Origin: Mycobacteriales bacterium
Lineage (GTDB): Bacteria > Actinomycetota > Actinomycetes > BP-191
Assembly: GCA_035714365.1 (NCBI GenBank)
Contig: DASTMB010000023.1
Location: forward strand, 62,001 to 126,000
DNA: 64,000 bases
Direction: 5' to 3'
In this document: in pieces, positions 1 through 6,953 of the stretch
Layout: every line of letters starts with the position of its first letter
Numbering within the stretch: position 1 is the first letter of the stretch
Made by a program: the position numbers and the translations under genes
The notes under the pieces: model-generated
What the model was told of the DNA's origin: nothing
Database searches by the model: none
What the model saw: the letters and a program-made list of their open reading frames with translations, nothing else

Positions 1-176
1 TTCTCGCCGTCGCGGCGGCCGCCACCCTCTCGTTCGGGCTCGGTGGCACGCCCGCCGGCGCGTCCGACTGCATCAGCCTGTTCACAACGCCCGTCCAGTG
101 CGTCGAGGAGAGCGTGAACCACGTGGTGGCGTCCTGCCTGCAGGGCACACAGGTCACCTGCCTCCCCTCGAGCTAG
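1..176 (+). CDS. small secreted Cys-containing protein, 3' end only (partial)
   Basis: The reading frame enters from the left edge (first whole codon at base 3) and stops at TAG 174-176. The visible part reads as the end of a Sec signal peptide (Ala/Leu-rich, then GTPAGA) followed by a mature chain of about 38 residues with four cysteines (SDC, VQC, ASC, VTC). This is the pattern of a small exported, possibly disulfide-bonded protein. The start and promoter lie outside the window. I do not recognise a family. It resembles in size and style the 70-residue protein at 13432-13644, but I see no clear sequence match between them. Confidence 0.55.
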   Translation, partial: LAVAAAATLSFGLGGTPAGASDCISLFTTPVQCVEESVNHVVASCLQGTQVTCLPSS

Positions 177-433
177 ACCCGTGACGCCGGCGGGGGTTCG
201 GTCCCCGCGGGCGCACGACGCCCGGGACCCGGGCGGCACCGGGCTTCGGCACCCGGCGCCGGCCGTTCGGCGGTCCGCGGGCACGCACACGTCAGCCACG
301 GCGCCCGGAGCGTCGCGCCCGGCAGGGACGGCACGACCTGCCAGGGGCGCGCGCCCGGGCGCCGCGGCGTGTCCGCCGGTGCTGGCGGGTCCCGGCCACG
401 AGGCGTAGAAAGGCCGGGAAACGGGGGTGAGCC

Positions 434-1006
434 ATGAGCTGGCTGCGCGACCGCGTGGAGTCGCCCGCCACGGCGACGCTGTCGCTGGGCACGGGCGGCG
501 AGCCCTGGGTGCCGCACGTCCTCGACGGCGTCTCCCCGGACGTGCTGCGCGCGCTGACCTACGCCGTCCTGGACGAGCGCGAGGCGGACGGGGTGCTGTC
601 GTTCGTGCTCACGCCGTGGCCCCGGCTGGACGCGCTGGGCCGGCCGCGGCACGACCGCGACCGCGCGGTCGACGTGCCCGTCGCGGGCCGCGCGTGGACC
701 GACCTGATGAAGCGGTGCCGGGTGCCCGAGGTGCTGCGCGAACGCCCGCCGCGCATCGGCGACGCGTTCGCGCTGCTGCTCACCCGCCCGTCCGCGCGCG
801 GGCTGCTGCACCCGGTCGGGCCGGTCGTGGACGTGACGGCGGACGCGCGGGACGCGGCCCGCGCGGCGTTCTACGGCGCGGTCGCGGCGCCGTTGACCGA
901 GGACGTGGCGGACGTGGTGGCCGCCCCCGAGACGGGGCACGCCGAACGCGTCGCGGAGCCGCCGGAGTGGACGGCGCACGTGCGCGGCGAGGGGGCGCGG
1001 TCGTGA
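434..1006 (+). CDS. hypothetical protein, first gene of MBL/patatin operon
   Basis: A 190-residue protein with no signal peptide or membrane segment. I do not recognise a family. It is acidic to neutral and rich in Ala, Asp and Arg, with an ordered middle (RALTYAVLDEREADGVLSF, then VLTPWPRLDALGR). The ATG at 434 follows a G-rich ribosome site (gggggtgag). Its stop overlaps the GTG start of the MBL-fold gene (GTGA), so the two are translationally coupled, and a patatin gene follows nine bases after that. The association suggests a shared job with the MBL hydrolase and lipase, but nothing in its own sequence shows what it does. Confidence 0.75.
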   Translation: MSWLRDRVESPATATLSLGTGGEPWVPHVLDGVSPDVLRALTYAVLDEREADGVLSFVLTPWPRLDALGRPRHDRDRAVDVPVAGRAWTDLMKRCRVPEVLRERPPRIGDAFALLLTRPSARGLLHPVGPVVDVTADARDAARAAFYGAVAAPLTEDVADVVAAPETGHAERVAEPPEWTAHVRGEGARS

Positions 1007-2166
1007 CCGTCGGACCCGTGGAGGCGCTGGGGGCCAAGGATTTCGACGCGTCGCAGCCGTTCGTGGCGAGCCTGCGGCCGACCGACCTCGTCTACTTCCT
1101 GCTCAACGTCGGCGACGGCGACACGCAGCTCGTCGTGCTGCCGGACTCGCCCGCCGGCCGGCGCGCGATCGTCGTCGACTGCGCCACGTCGCGGAAGCTG
1201 CCGGCGCTGGTCGCCGCGCTCGGCGACGCGGGCGTGCTGCGCCAGCCGCCGCCGGGGCGGCCGCTGTTCGAGCTGGTCGTCGCGACCCACCCGCACGAGG
1301 ACCACATCGGCGGGATGCACGAGTTCCTCGAGAAGCTCGGCGACCTGGTCGGGGAGTTCTGGGAGCCGGGGTACTTCCACACCGGCTCGTCGTACCTGGA
1401 GCTGATGCGCGTCCTCGAGGACCTGGAGGCCGCCGGCAACGGCGTGCGGCACTCGCAGCCGACGAGCGGCTACACGCGCTACATCGGCGACGTTCAGGTC
1501 ATGGTGATGACGCCGGCGATCTGGCTGCGCAACCGGTTCGACACGTTCGGCGTCGAGATCAACAACGCGTCGATCGCGATGCGGCTGGAGTACCCGGCCA
1601 GCCGGGCGCGGCAGGCCAACGGCGCCCGCGACTACGTGCGCACCAACCCGCGCCGCATCCTCCTGGGCGCCGACGCGCAGACGGTGTCGTGGGCGCACGC
1701 GCTGACCGACTTCCCGGAGCTGCACACCGAACGCTCCGAGGCGGCGAAGGCGCTGCGCGTCGCGCTCGGCACGGACCCGCTCCGGGCGGACGTGTTCAAG
1801 GTGCCGCACCACCTGAGCAAGCACGGGCTGTCGCTGGAGCTGGTCGAGCAGGTGGCGCCATCGCTGTCGCTGGTGTCCAGCGTCGGCGGCGGCGGCAAGT
1901 ACAACTTCCCGCACGCGGTGTCGCAGGAGGCGTTGCGGGAGGCGTTGCAGGCGACGACGTCGGGGCGCGCCAAGCGCAAGCCGGACCACGAGCTCGGCGT
2001 CCACTACACGAGTGCGAAGGACGACGCGGGCAAGCCGCTCGGCACGATCGCGGTGGTGCTGCCGCCGTCGGGCCGGCCGCAGGTGTGGCGGTTCGGCGAC
2101 GACCCGGGTGACGCGGTCGACCTGGCGGCCGGGCGCCGCTGGGCGTGGCGCAAGCGCGGCGACTGA
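1003..2166 (+). CDS. ComEC/Rec2-like metallo-beta-lactamase-fold hydrolase
   Basis: A 387-residue soluble protein of the MBL-fold hydrolase superfamily. The metal motif HxHxDH is seen at residues 96-101 (H96, H98, D100, H101), followed by IGGMHEF. A later PHH at about 268-270, in a context like the late metal-binding part of ComEC-type MBL domains, supports an intact active site. It has no membrane domain, so it is not a DNA-uptake channel; substrates in this branch may be nucleic acids, nucleotides or phosphoesters and cannot be read here. The GTG at 1003 overlaps the upstream stop by 4 bases. A patatin-like lipase gene begins 9 bases after its stop. Confidence 0.85.
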   Translation: MTVGPVEALGAKDFDASQPFVASLRPTDLVYFLLNVGDGDTQLVVLPDSPAGRRAIVVDCATSRKLPALVAALGDAGVLRQPPPGRPLFELVVATHPHEDHIGGMHEFLEKLGDLVGEFWEPGYFHTGSSYLELMRVLEDLEAAGNGVRHSQPTSGYTRYIGDVQVMVMTPAIWLRNRFDTFGVEINNASIAMRLEYPASRARQANGARDYVRTNPRRILLGADAQTVSWAHALTDFPELHTERSEAAKALRVALGTDPLRADVFKVPHHLSKHGLSLELVEQVAPSLSLVSSVGGGGKYNFPHAVSQEALREALQATTSGRAKRKPDHELGVHYTSAKDDAGKPLGTIAVVLPPSGRPQVWRFGDDPGDAVDLAAGRRWAWRKRGD

Positions 2167-2175
2167 GGAGGCAGC

Positions 2176-3630
2176 GTGGCGAGGATCGGCGTCTCCATCT
2201 CCGGCGGCGGGTACCGCGCGAGCGCGTGGGGGCTCGGCGTCCTCTGGTACCTCGCCGACGCCGGGCTGAACGGCGACGTGACGATGGTGTCGTCTGTCTC
2301 CGGCGGCTCGCTCACCAACGCGCACGCCGGCTGGCTGCCCACGCCGTACACGGCGATCCCGGCGACGGAGTACGACGCGGCGGCGCGCGCCTACGCGGCC
2401 CGCCTCGCCGGGCGGCTCGGCGTGTGGGGGCCGATGCTCGCGGTGACCGGCGTCGCGGCGGTGGCGGCGTACGCGGGCATCGTCACGGACCGGGTCTGGC
2501 TGCTGCTGGCCGGCCTCGTGGCGGGGCTGCTCGCCGGCCTGTACGGCGCGGCGCGCTGCGGCGACCTGCTGTTCGACCGGTGGGCGGTCTGGCTCTGGAT
2601 CGACGGCCTCGCCGCGCTGGTCGGGCTCGGCGTGTGGTGGCGGCACCGGCCGTGGGCGGTCGCGCTCGTGGTGCTGCTCGTCGGCCTCTACCTGATGCTG
2701 CGCGGGCCGGTCGCCGGCCGGTGCATGGGCGCGTCGCTGCGGTCGTTGCTGCACCGGTCCGACCGGACGCTCGGCGGGCTGAACGACACGCCGTTGCACG
2801 TGATCCTCGCCACCGAGCTGCACGCGGGGCGGCAGGCGGCGTTCGCCCGGTCGTTCGTCTACAACTACGACGCGGGGCTCGGCGCGAAGCCGTCGCTGCC
2901 CGTGCACACCGCGGTGCAGGCGTCGTCGAACCTGCCCGGCGCATTCCCGACGCGGTGGCTGCGCACGGCCGGCATGAACCTCACCGGCGGCACCGCCACG
3001 AAGTACCTCGCGCTCACCGACGGCGGCGTCTACGACAACATGGGCGACGAGTGGTTCACCGGCTTCGGCCAGCGCATGGGCTCGTGGCAGCGGCTGGCGG
3101 GCGACGGTCCGCTGAAGCCGGTGGTGGACGACGTCGCGGCGCGCGCGCCCGACTTCCTCGTCGTCGCCAACGCGTCCGGGCGCAAGGGGTGGCGCAAGGT
3201 CGGGCTCGGCGCGGTGCCGCTGCTCGGCGAGCTGGTCGGGCTGTTCCAGGTGAAGGACGTGCTCTACACCGTCGGCACGACGGTGCGGCGGCAGTGGGAC
3301 GTGGAACGCTTCGACGCCGGGCGGCCGGACGGCACGCTCGTGCACATCGCGACCAGCCCGTACGCGTGGCCGCAGTGGCTGGCGCAGCACGGCACGCCGG
3401 AGCAGCAGGCGCGCGCGGCCGAGGCGGTCGCCTGGCTGGACACGCTGGGGCTGACGCCGGCGCAGTGGCAGCAGCGGATGGACGTCGCGAAGTCCGTCGG
3501 CACGCAGCTCTGGCCGCTCGGCCAGGCGGCGCTCGCGACCGTCGTCAACGCCGCGTACGCGCAGACCGCGGTCAACCTGCACGTCCGGCTCGGCGCGCCG
3601 TTGCACCCGCTGCCGTACCCGCTCGCGTGA
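2176..3630 (+). CDS. patatin-like phospholipase with embedded transmembrane segments
   Basis: A 484-residue protein with the complete patatin catalytic signature: a Gly-rich oxyanion loop (SGGGYRA, residues 9-15), nucleophile Ser42 in SVSGG, and the catalytic Asp282 in DGGVYDN. Patatins use this Ser-Asp dyad to hydrolyse acyl esters of lipids. Between the two catalytic parts, at about residues 80-175, lie about four hydrophobic stretches (for example LLLAGLVAGLLAGLYGAA and ALVVLLVGLYLML), so the enzyme is probably anchored in the membrane it may attack. That insertion is unusual for the family. GTG at 2176 has a gaggag ribosome site 5 bases upstream. It is the third gene of an operon with an MBL hydrolase and an unknown protein. 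Confidence 0.85.
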   Translation: MARIGVSISGGGYRASAWGLGVLWYLADAGLNGDVTMVSSVSGGSLTNAHAGWLPTPYTAIPATEYDAAARAYAARLAGRLGVWGPMLAVTGVAAVAAYAGIVTDRVWLLLAGLVAGLLAGLYGAARCGDLLFDRWAVWLWIDGLAALVGLGVWWRHRPWAVALVVLLVGLYLMLRGPVAGRCMGASLRSLLHRSDRTLGGLNDTPLHVILATELHAGRQAAFARSFVYNYDAGLGAKPSLPVHTAVQASSNLPGAFPTRWLRTAGMNLTGGTATKYLALTDGGVYDNMGDEWFTGFGQRMGSWQRLAGDGPLKPVVDDVAARAPDFLVVANASGRKGWRKVGLGAVPLLGELVGLFQVKDVLYTVGTTVRRQWDVERFDAGRPDGTLVHIATSPYAWPQWLAQHGTPEQQARAAEAVAWLDTLGLTPAQWQQRMDVAKSVGTQLWPLGQAALATVVNAAYAQTAVNLHVRLGAPLHPLPYPLA

Positions 3631-3631
3631 C

Positions 3632-3637
3632 TACGCT
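3632..3637 (+). promoter_or_regulatory. -10-like TACGCT 6 bases before a start codon (leaderless promoter candidate)
   Basis: TACGCT fits TANNNT and ends six bases before the GTG at 3644. There is no Shine-Dalgarno sequence between them, so transcription would begin at or next to the start codon. The same arrangement occurs at 5737, 6941, 14192 and 36408. No good -35 is visible. Confidence 0.45.
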
Positions 3638-3643
3638 CGGCCC

Positions 3644-4315
3644 GTGGAGCTGACGTTCGCCGAGGGGCGCGTGCTGGGCTGCCTCGTGGAGAAGCGGCTG
3701 CTGACGCCGCAGCAGTACCCGCTGTCCGACAACGCGCTGCTGACGGCGTGCAACCAGACGACGAGCCGCGACCCGGTCGTCGCCTACGACGTGCCGACGG
3801 TGCGGCTCGCGGTGCGCAGCCTGCGCGAGCGCGGGCTGGTGAGGACGGTGCACCGTACCGGCGACCGCGCCGACAAGCACGAGCACCGGATGGACGACGT
3901 GCTGGCGCTGTCGCCCGCCGAGGTCGCGCTGCTCGCGGTGCTGCTGCTGCGCGGCCCGCAGACGCCGGGCGAGCTGCGGGCGCGCACCGACCGGATGCAC
4001 GCGTTCGCGACGACCGAGGAGGTCGAACGCGTCCTCGACGGGCTGGCCGCGCGCGTCGAGCCGCTGGCCGTCCGGCTGGAGCGGCAGCCGGGGCGCAAGG
4101 AGCACCGGTACGCCGACGCGCTCGTGGAGCGTTCGGCTACGCCGGCGCCCGCCCCTGACGAGCCGCCGGGCGAGGCGGCGCCGAGCCTGCGCGAGGAGGT
4201 GGCGGCGTTGCGCGCGGAGGTCGCCGCGCTGCGCGCCGAGGTGGCGGCGTTGCGCGGCGGGTCAGCCGCGGCGGCGGACGACGACGGGGCAGGCGTAGCC
4301 GAGGTCGGTCTCTGA
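3644..4315 (+). CDS. DUF480 (YceH-like) winged-helix protein with heptad-repeat tail
   Basis: A 223-residue protein of the DUF480/YceH family. The N-terminal motif (EGRVLGCLVEK, then TPQQYPLS and ACNQ) and the second winged-helix half (LLRGPQTPGELRART) match the family well. Its molecular role is not established. The extra C-terminal part has three near-identical seven-residue units (EVAALRA), a short parallel coiled coil, followed by an Ala/Asp tail. The GTG start has no ribosome site, but a -10-like element six bases upstream suggests a leaderless message. The 3' end overlaps the end of the convergent LVIVD gene by 54 bases. Confidence 0.85.
   Translation: MELTFAEGRVLGCLVEKRLLTPQQYPLSDNALLTACNQTTSRDPVVAYDVPTVRLAVRSLRERGLVRTVHRTGDRADKHEHRMDDVLALSPAEVALLAVLLLRGPQTPGELRARTDRMHAFATTEEVERVLDGLAARVEPLAVRLERQPGRKEHRYADALVERSATPAPAPDEPPGEAAPSLREEVAALRAEVAALRAEVAALRGGSAAAADDDGAGVAEVGL
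4196..4258 (+). repeat. three tandem 21-bp units coding EVAALRA heptads
   Basis: Units at 4196-4216, 4217-4237 and 4238-4258 encode EVAALRA, EVAALRA and EVAALRG. The third unit uses almost the same codons as the first while the second differs at wobble positions. This fits duplication of a coiled-coil heptad. Confidence 0.8.
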
Positions 4316-5671
4316 CCGCGGCCGCACGTCGAACCTCAGGTGCGCGCCGCCGGTGCGGATCGGCGCCGGGGCCATCACCGTCGTGCCGGCCTTCGGCTTG
4401 GTGAAGCGCAGGATGTCGACGCCGCGTTCGAGGTCGACGGTGTAGACGACGCCGTCCGAGCCGGGCACCCAGTACGCCGCCCACGTCTCCTGGTCGGGGG
4501 CGATCCAGTAGCCGACCTGGCGGATGTCGCGCGGGTTCGACACGTCGAGGAACCGCGTGCCGGCGGCGTACATGCCCATCGCCACGACGTTGTCCCGCAC
4601 GGTGAACCAGTGCGCGCCGCAGAGCGCGTCGGCCACCTGCTTCTGCCCGTTCGCCGGGTCGAGCGTCGCCTCCGCGAGCTCGAACGTGTCGAGGCGGCGC
4701 AGCGGCGTGCCGTTCTCGACCGAGCCGGTGGCGTCCCAGGTGTGGAACCGGCCGGCGCCCTTGCAGCCGCCGGTGAGGTCGGACGCGTAGTCCTCCTCGG
4801 TCGTGAGCAGGACGCCGCCCTTCGCGAGACGCGGCTTGCCGCGGGTCTGCGTGTAGACGGCGCCGGTGGGGCGCTGCGAGTTGTGCATGGTGAAGTCGTT
4901 GACGTCGGGGTCGTTCCCGTAGTTGTGGCCGCGCTGCACCATGTTCGTGACGTTGACCGGGTTCGTCGGCGACGCGGTGCGCGTCTTCGCGCGGACGGCC
5001 GCGGACACGCCCTTGGTGAGCGGGCGCATCGTGTAGCCCGCCCCGCCGCGGCGGCCGGTCATCCAGACGATGCCGGCGGCGTCCTGGTCGAGGTCGTGCA
5101 CGTCGCCGACGTAGCTGTCGTAGTTGACGCGGTGGATCGCGTTGCCGTCGCCGGCCAGCGCGGCCCGCAGGTCGACGGCCTTGAGGTAGTTCCCCTCGGT
5201 CGCGTAGAACCACCGCGCGCAGCCGTCGAGGCAGCTCGACGTGTGCGCGTCGTAGTCGTCGGCCTGCAACGTCGTGAGGAGCGTCGGCGCGAGCTTGTTG
5301 CGGACGTCGATGACGAAGATCTGCCCACCGGGGCTGGTGGAGACGATCGCGACGTCCTCGTTGCCGTCGACGTCCTCGTTCTCGAAGTGCGGCAACGGCA
5401 GCCGGCCCTGCGGCACCGGCAGCTCCGGGTTCGACACGTCGTAGATGGACAGCCCGCTGACGGTGGTCAGGTAGAACCACTTCGCCTTGCCGGCCTTGTC
5501 CGTGACGAACCGCCCGCTGATGCCGCCGGTGTCCGGGAGCTGCGCGAGCCACTCGACGTTGGGCGACGTGAAGCCGGGCGCGACCGGCGTCGCGACCGCC
5601 CTGGGCGTGGTCGCGGCGGCCGGCGCGAGCAGCGCGATGGCGGCGAGCGCGGAGGCGAGACGGGCACGCAC
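4262..5671 (-). CDS. secreted LVIVD-repeat (beta-propeller) protein
   Basis: A 469-residue exported protein. GTG at 5671 is preceded by a good gggaggt site and opens a signal peptide (RARLASALAAIALLAPAAA). The mature part holds repeated blades with motifs such as LSIYDVSNPELP, IFVIDVRNKLAP and TRFLDVSNPRDIRQVG, which are typical of LVIVD repeats that form an extracellular beta-propeller. Paired cysteines (SSCLDGCARW) may be bridged. Catalytic function is unknown; relatives are predicted surface or binding proteins. The last 54 bases overlap the end of the convergent DUF480 gene. Confidence 0.8.
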   Translation of the reverse strand: MRARLASALAAIALLAPAAATTPRAVATPVAPGFTSPNVEWLAQLPDTGGISGRFVTDKAGKAKWFYLTTVSGLSIYDVSNPELPVPQGRLPLPHFENEDVDGNEDVAIVSTSPGGQIFVIDVRNKLAPTLLTTLQADDYDAHTSSCLDGCARWFYATEGNYLKAVDLRAALAGDGNAIHRVNYDSYVGDVHDLDQDAAGIVWMTGRRGGAGYTMRPLTKGVSAAVRAKTRTASPTNPVNVTNMVQRGHNYGNDPDVNDFTMHNSQRPTGAVYTQTRGKPRLAKGGVLLTTEEDYASDLTGGCKGAGRFHTWDATGSVENGTPLRRLDTFELAEATLDPANGQKQVADALCGAHWFTVRDNVVAMGMYAAGTRFLDVSNPRDIRQVGYWIAPDQETWAAYWVPGSDGVVYTVDLERGVDILRFTKPKAGTTVMAPAPIRTGGAHLRFDVRPRSETDLGYACPVVVRRRG

Positions 5672-5736
5672 GGTGGGACCTCCCGGAGGGTGGCTGTCCC
5701 GACCCTCTTCGCCGTCCGCGCCGCCGTCCCTGTCCC

Positions 5737-5742
5737 TACGCT
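5737..5742 (+). promoter_or_regulatory. -10-like TACGCT 8 bases before ATG (leaderless candidate)
   Basis: TACGCT stands eight bases before the ATG at 5751, with no purine-rich ribosome site between. It is the same hexamer as the one before the DUF480 gene at 3632. Confidence 0.4.
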
Positions 5743-5750
5743 GTGGCGAC

Positions 5751-6284
5751 ATGGTGGCGACGTTGCGGGTGAGCGGCGCGACGTGCGCCGAGATCACCCG
5801 CCGGATCGGGGTGCCGCCGGACCGCTGCGACGAGGCGGGCACCCTGCTGAGCCCGCGCCACCCGCGCAGCGCCCGGCGGGACCGGGCCGCGTGGCGGCTG
5901 GGCACCGAGTCCGACGACCGGCCGCTCGCCGACCATCTGCGCGAGCTGCTCGGCCGGCTGGCGGGGCGCGCGGCGGCGGTGCGGGCGTTCGGCGACGACG
6001 CCGACGTGTTCTGCTTCGTGGCCGACCCCGTGACAACGCTGGACGCGGCGCTGCTGGGGGAGCTGGCGGCGTTCGGCGTCGAGGTGGTGCTCGACGTCTA
6101 CCCGCCGGAGTCGCCGGTCGAGGGGAAGCGGTCGGACCTGGCGTTCGACCCGGTCACCGGCTGGCGCCTGCGGTACGAGTCGGACAACGGCCAGGGGTCG
6201 GTCGAGCTGAGCCCGGCCGAGCTGCGGCGGCTCGCCGCGCCCGGCCTGCCGTTGACGGTCCACCTCGGCCCCGCGGCGCCGTAG
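5751..6284 (+). CDS. DUF4279-like protein
   Basis: A 177-residue cytosolic protein. The N-terminal pattern (VATLRVSGATCAEITRRIGVPPDRCDEAGT) and the later FGVEVVLDVYP match DUF4279, a family of unknown function. The ATG at 5751 was chosen because conserved family sequence begins right there and a -10-like box lies eight bases upstream. It is transcribed divergently from the LVIVD gene across a gap of only about 80 bases. No operon partner is seen. Confidence 0.65.
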   Translation: MVATLRVSGATCAEITRRIGVPPDRCDEAGTLLSPRHPRSARRDRAAWRLGTESDDRPLADHLRELLGRLAGRAAAVRAFGDDADVFCFVADPVTTLDAALLGELAAFGVEVVLDVYPPESPVEGKRSDLAFDPVTGWRLRYESDNGQGSVELSPAELRRLAAPGLPLTVHLGPAAP

Positions 6285-6313
6285 CGGGTCAGGCGCGCGT
6301 CACTTCTACGATC

Positions 6314-6331
6314 CCCGTGCGGCATCACGGG
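6314..6331. promoter_or_regulatory. 6-bp inverted repeat upstream of DUF4258/YgiT pair
   Basis: CCCGTG, six bases, CACGGG is a perfect dyad lying 30 bases after the DUF4279 stop and 54 bases before the DUF4258 start. It could terminate the upstream message or be an operator for the zinc-finger antitoxin, since such antitoxins often repress their own operon. No T-run follows, so neither reading is settled. Confidence 0.35.
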
Positions 6332-6385
6332 CGGCAGTAGCTCGTAGGGTCGGCAGGGTCACGTGCAGGGGAGGGGGCATCGGTC

Positions 6386-6685
6386 GTGGATGGCATGCCG
6401 AGCAGGCCGTTGTCGCGGGTGCTGACCCTGCACGTGTTCGAGAAGGTACGGGCGCTCGACCTCACGCTCGCCGAGTTCGAGCTGCTCCTCGATGGCGGCG
6501 AGGTGATCGAGCAGACGCAGCTCCGCGGGATGGAGCTCAAGCGGGTGGTGCTCGTCCTCGACCGGCTCCGGCCGCTGCACGTCGTGGTCGTCGTTGACGC
6601 TGTACGGCAGGAGGAGAGAATCATCACGGTGTACGAGCCGGACAGGGACCGATGGGTCAACTTTCGCGAGAGGAGGCGGCCGTGA
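6386..6685 (+). CDS. DUF4258 protein, putative toxin of a toxin-antitoxin-like pair
   Basis: A 99-residue protein whose C-terminal part (LHVVVVVDAVRQEERIITVYEPDRDRW) fits DUF4258. This small domain is often encoded directly before a YgiT-type zinc-finger protein. The pair resembles MqsR/MqsA-like type II systems, in which the small RelE-fold protein is an mRNA interferase. No catalytic residues can be assigned with certainty here. The GTG at 6386 gives the full length; ATG at 6395 is an alternative. Its stop overlaps the downstream GTG (GTGA), so both proteins are translationally coupled. Confidence 0.65.
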   Translation: MDGMPSRPLSRVLTLHVFEKVRALDLTLAEFELLLDGGEVIEQTQLRGMELKRVVLVLDRLRPLHVVVVVDAVRQEERIITVYEPDRDRWVNFRERRRP

Positions 6686-6924
6686 CGCGATGCGAGCACT
6701 GTGACAACGGCGTACGCCGCCCGGCCACGCGGGCTCGGGTCGCCGAGCGGAACGGCCGGACCGCGGTCGTCCTCGGTGTCCCCGTCGAGGAGTGCGAGGC
6801 GTGCGGCCAGGTGTGGCTCTCGATGGAGGTCGCCAAGCGCCTCGACGTGCTGTTCACCGGCATGCTCTCGCTCGACGTCGAGGTCGCGACCCGGCACTAC
6901 GCGGCACACTCCGACGCTGCCTGA
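6682..6924 (+). CDS. YgiT-type zinc-finger protein, putative antitoxin
   Basis: An 80-residue protein with two CxxC knuckles (CEHC near residue 4 and CEAC near residue 38), the zinc-binding pattern of YgiT/MqsA-type N-terminal domains. The C-terminal helix (EVAKRLDVLFTG) is short, and a full HTH like that of E. coli MqsA is missing, so it may only bind the partner protein. GTG at 6682 overlaps the DUF4258 stop by 4 bases. A longer reading from 6652 would add ten residues inside the upstream gene and is less likely. Function is inferred from the pairing. Confidence 0.65.
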   Translation: MTRCEHCDNGVRRPATRARVAERNGRTAVVLGVPVEECEACGQVWLSMEVAKRLDVLFTGMLSLDVEVATRHYAAHSDAA

Positions 6925-6940
6925 CGGCCCCGCTGCGCCG

Positions 6941-6946
6941 TAGGGT
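6941..6946 (+). promoter_or_regulatory. -10-like TAGGGT 7 bases before GTG (leaderless candidate)
   Basis: TAGGGT fits TANNNT and lies seven bases before the acyl-CoA dehydrogenase start at 6954, right after the zinc-finger gene. There is no ribosome site in the gap. Confidence 0.45.
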
Positions 6947-6953
6947 CTCTGCC

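Noticed and set aside
181-408. 75-codon open frame after the first partial gene
   Set aside because: Pro/Arg/Ala-rich, no ribosome site and no conserved look; I consider 177-433 non-coding.
871-3606. 911-codon minus-strand frame over the MBL/patatin operon
   Set aside because: Overlaps three well-supported genes and has low-complexity Arg/Val/Gln composition.
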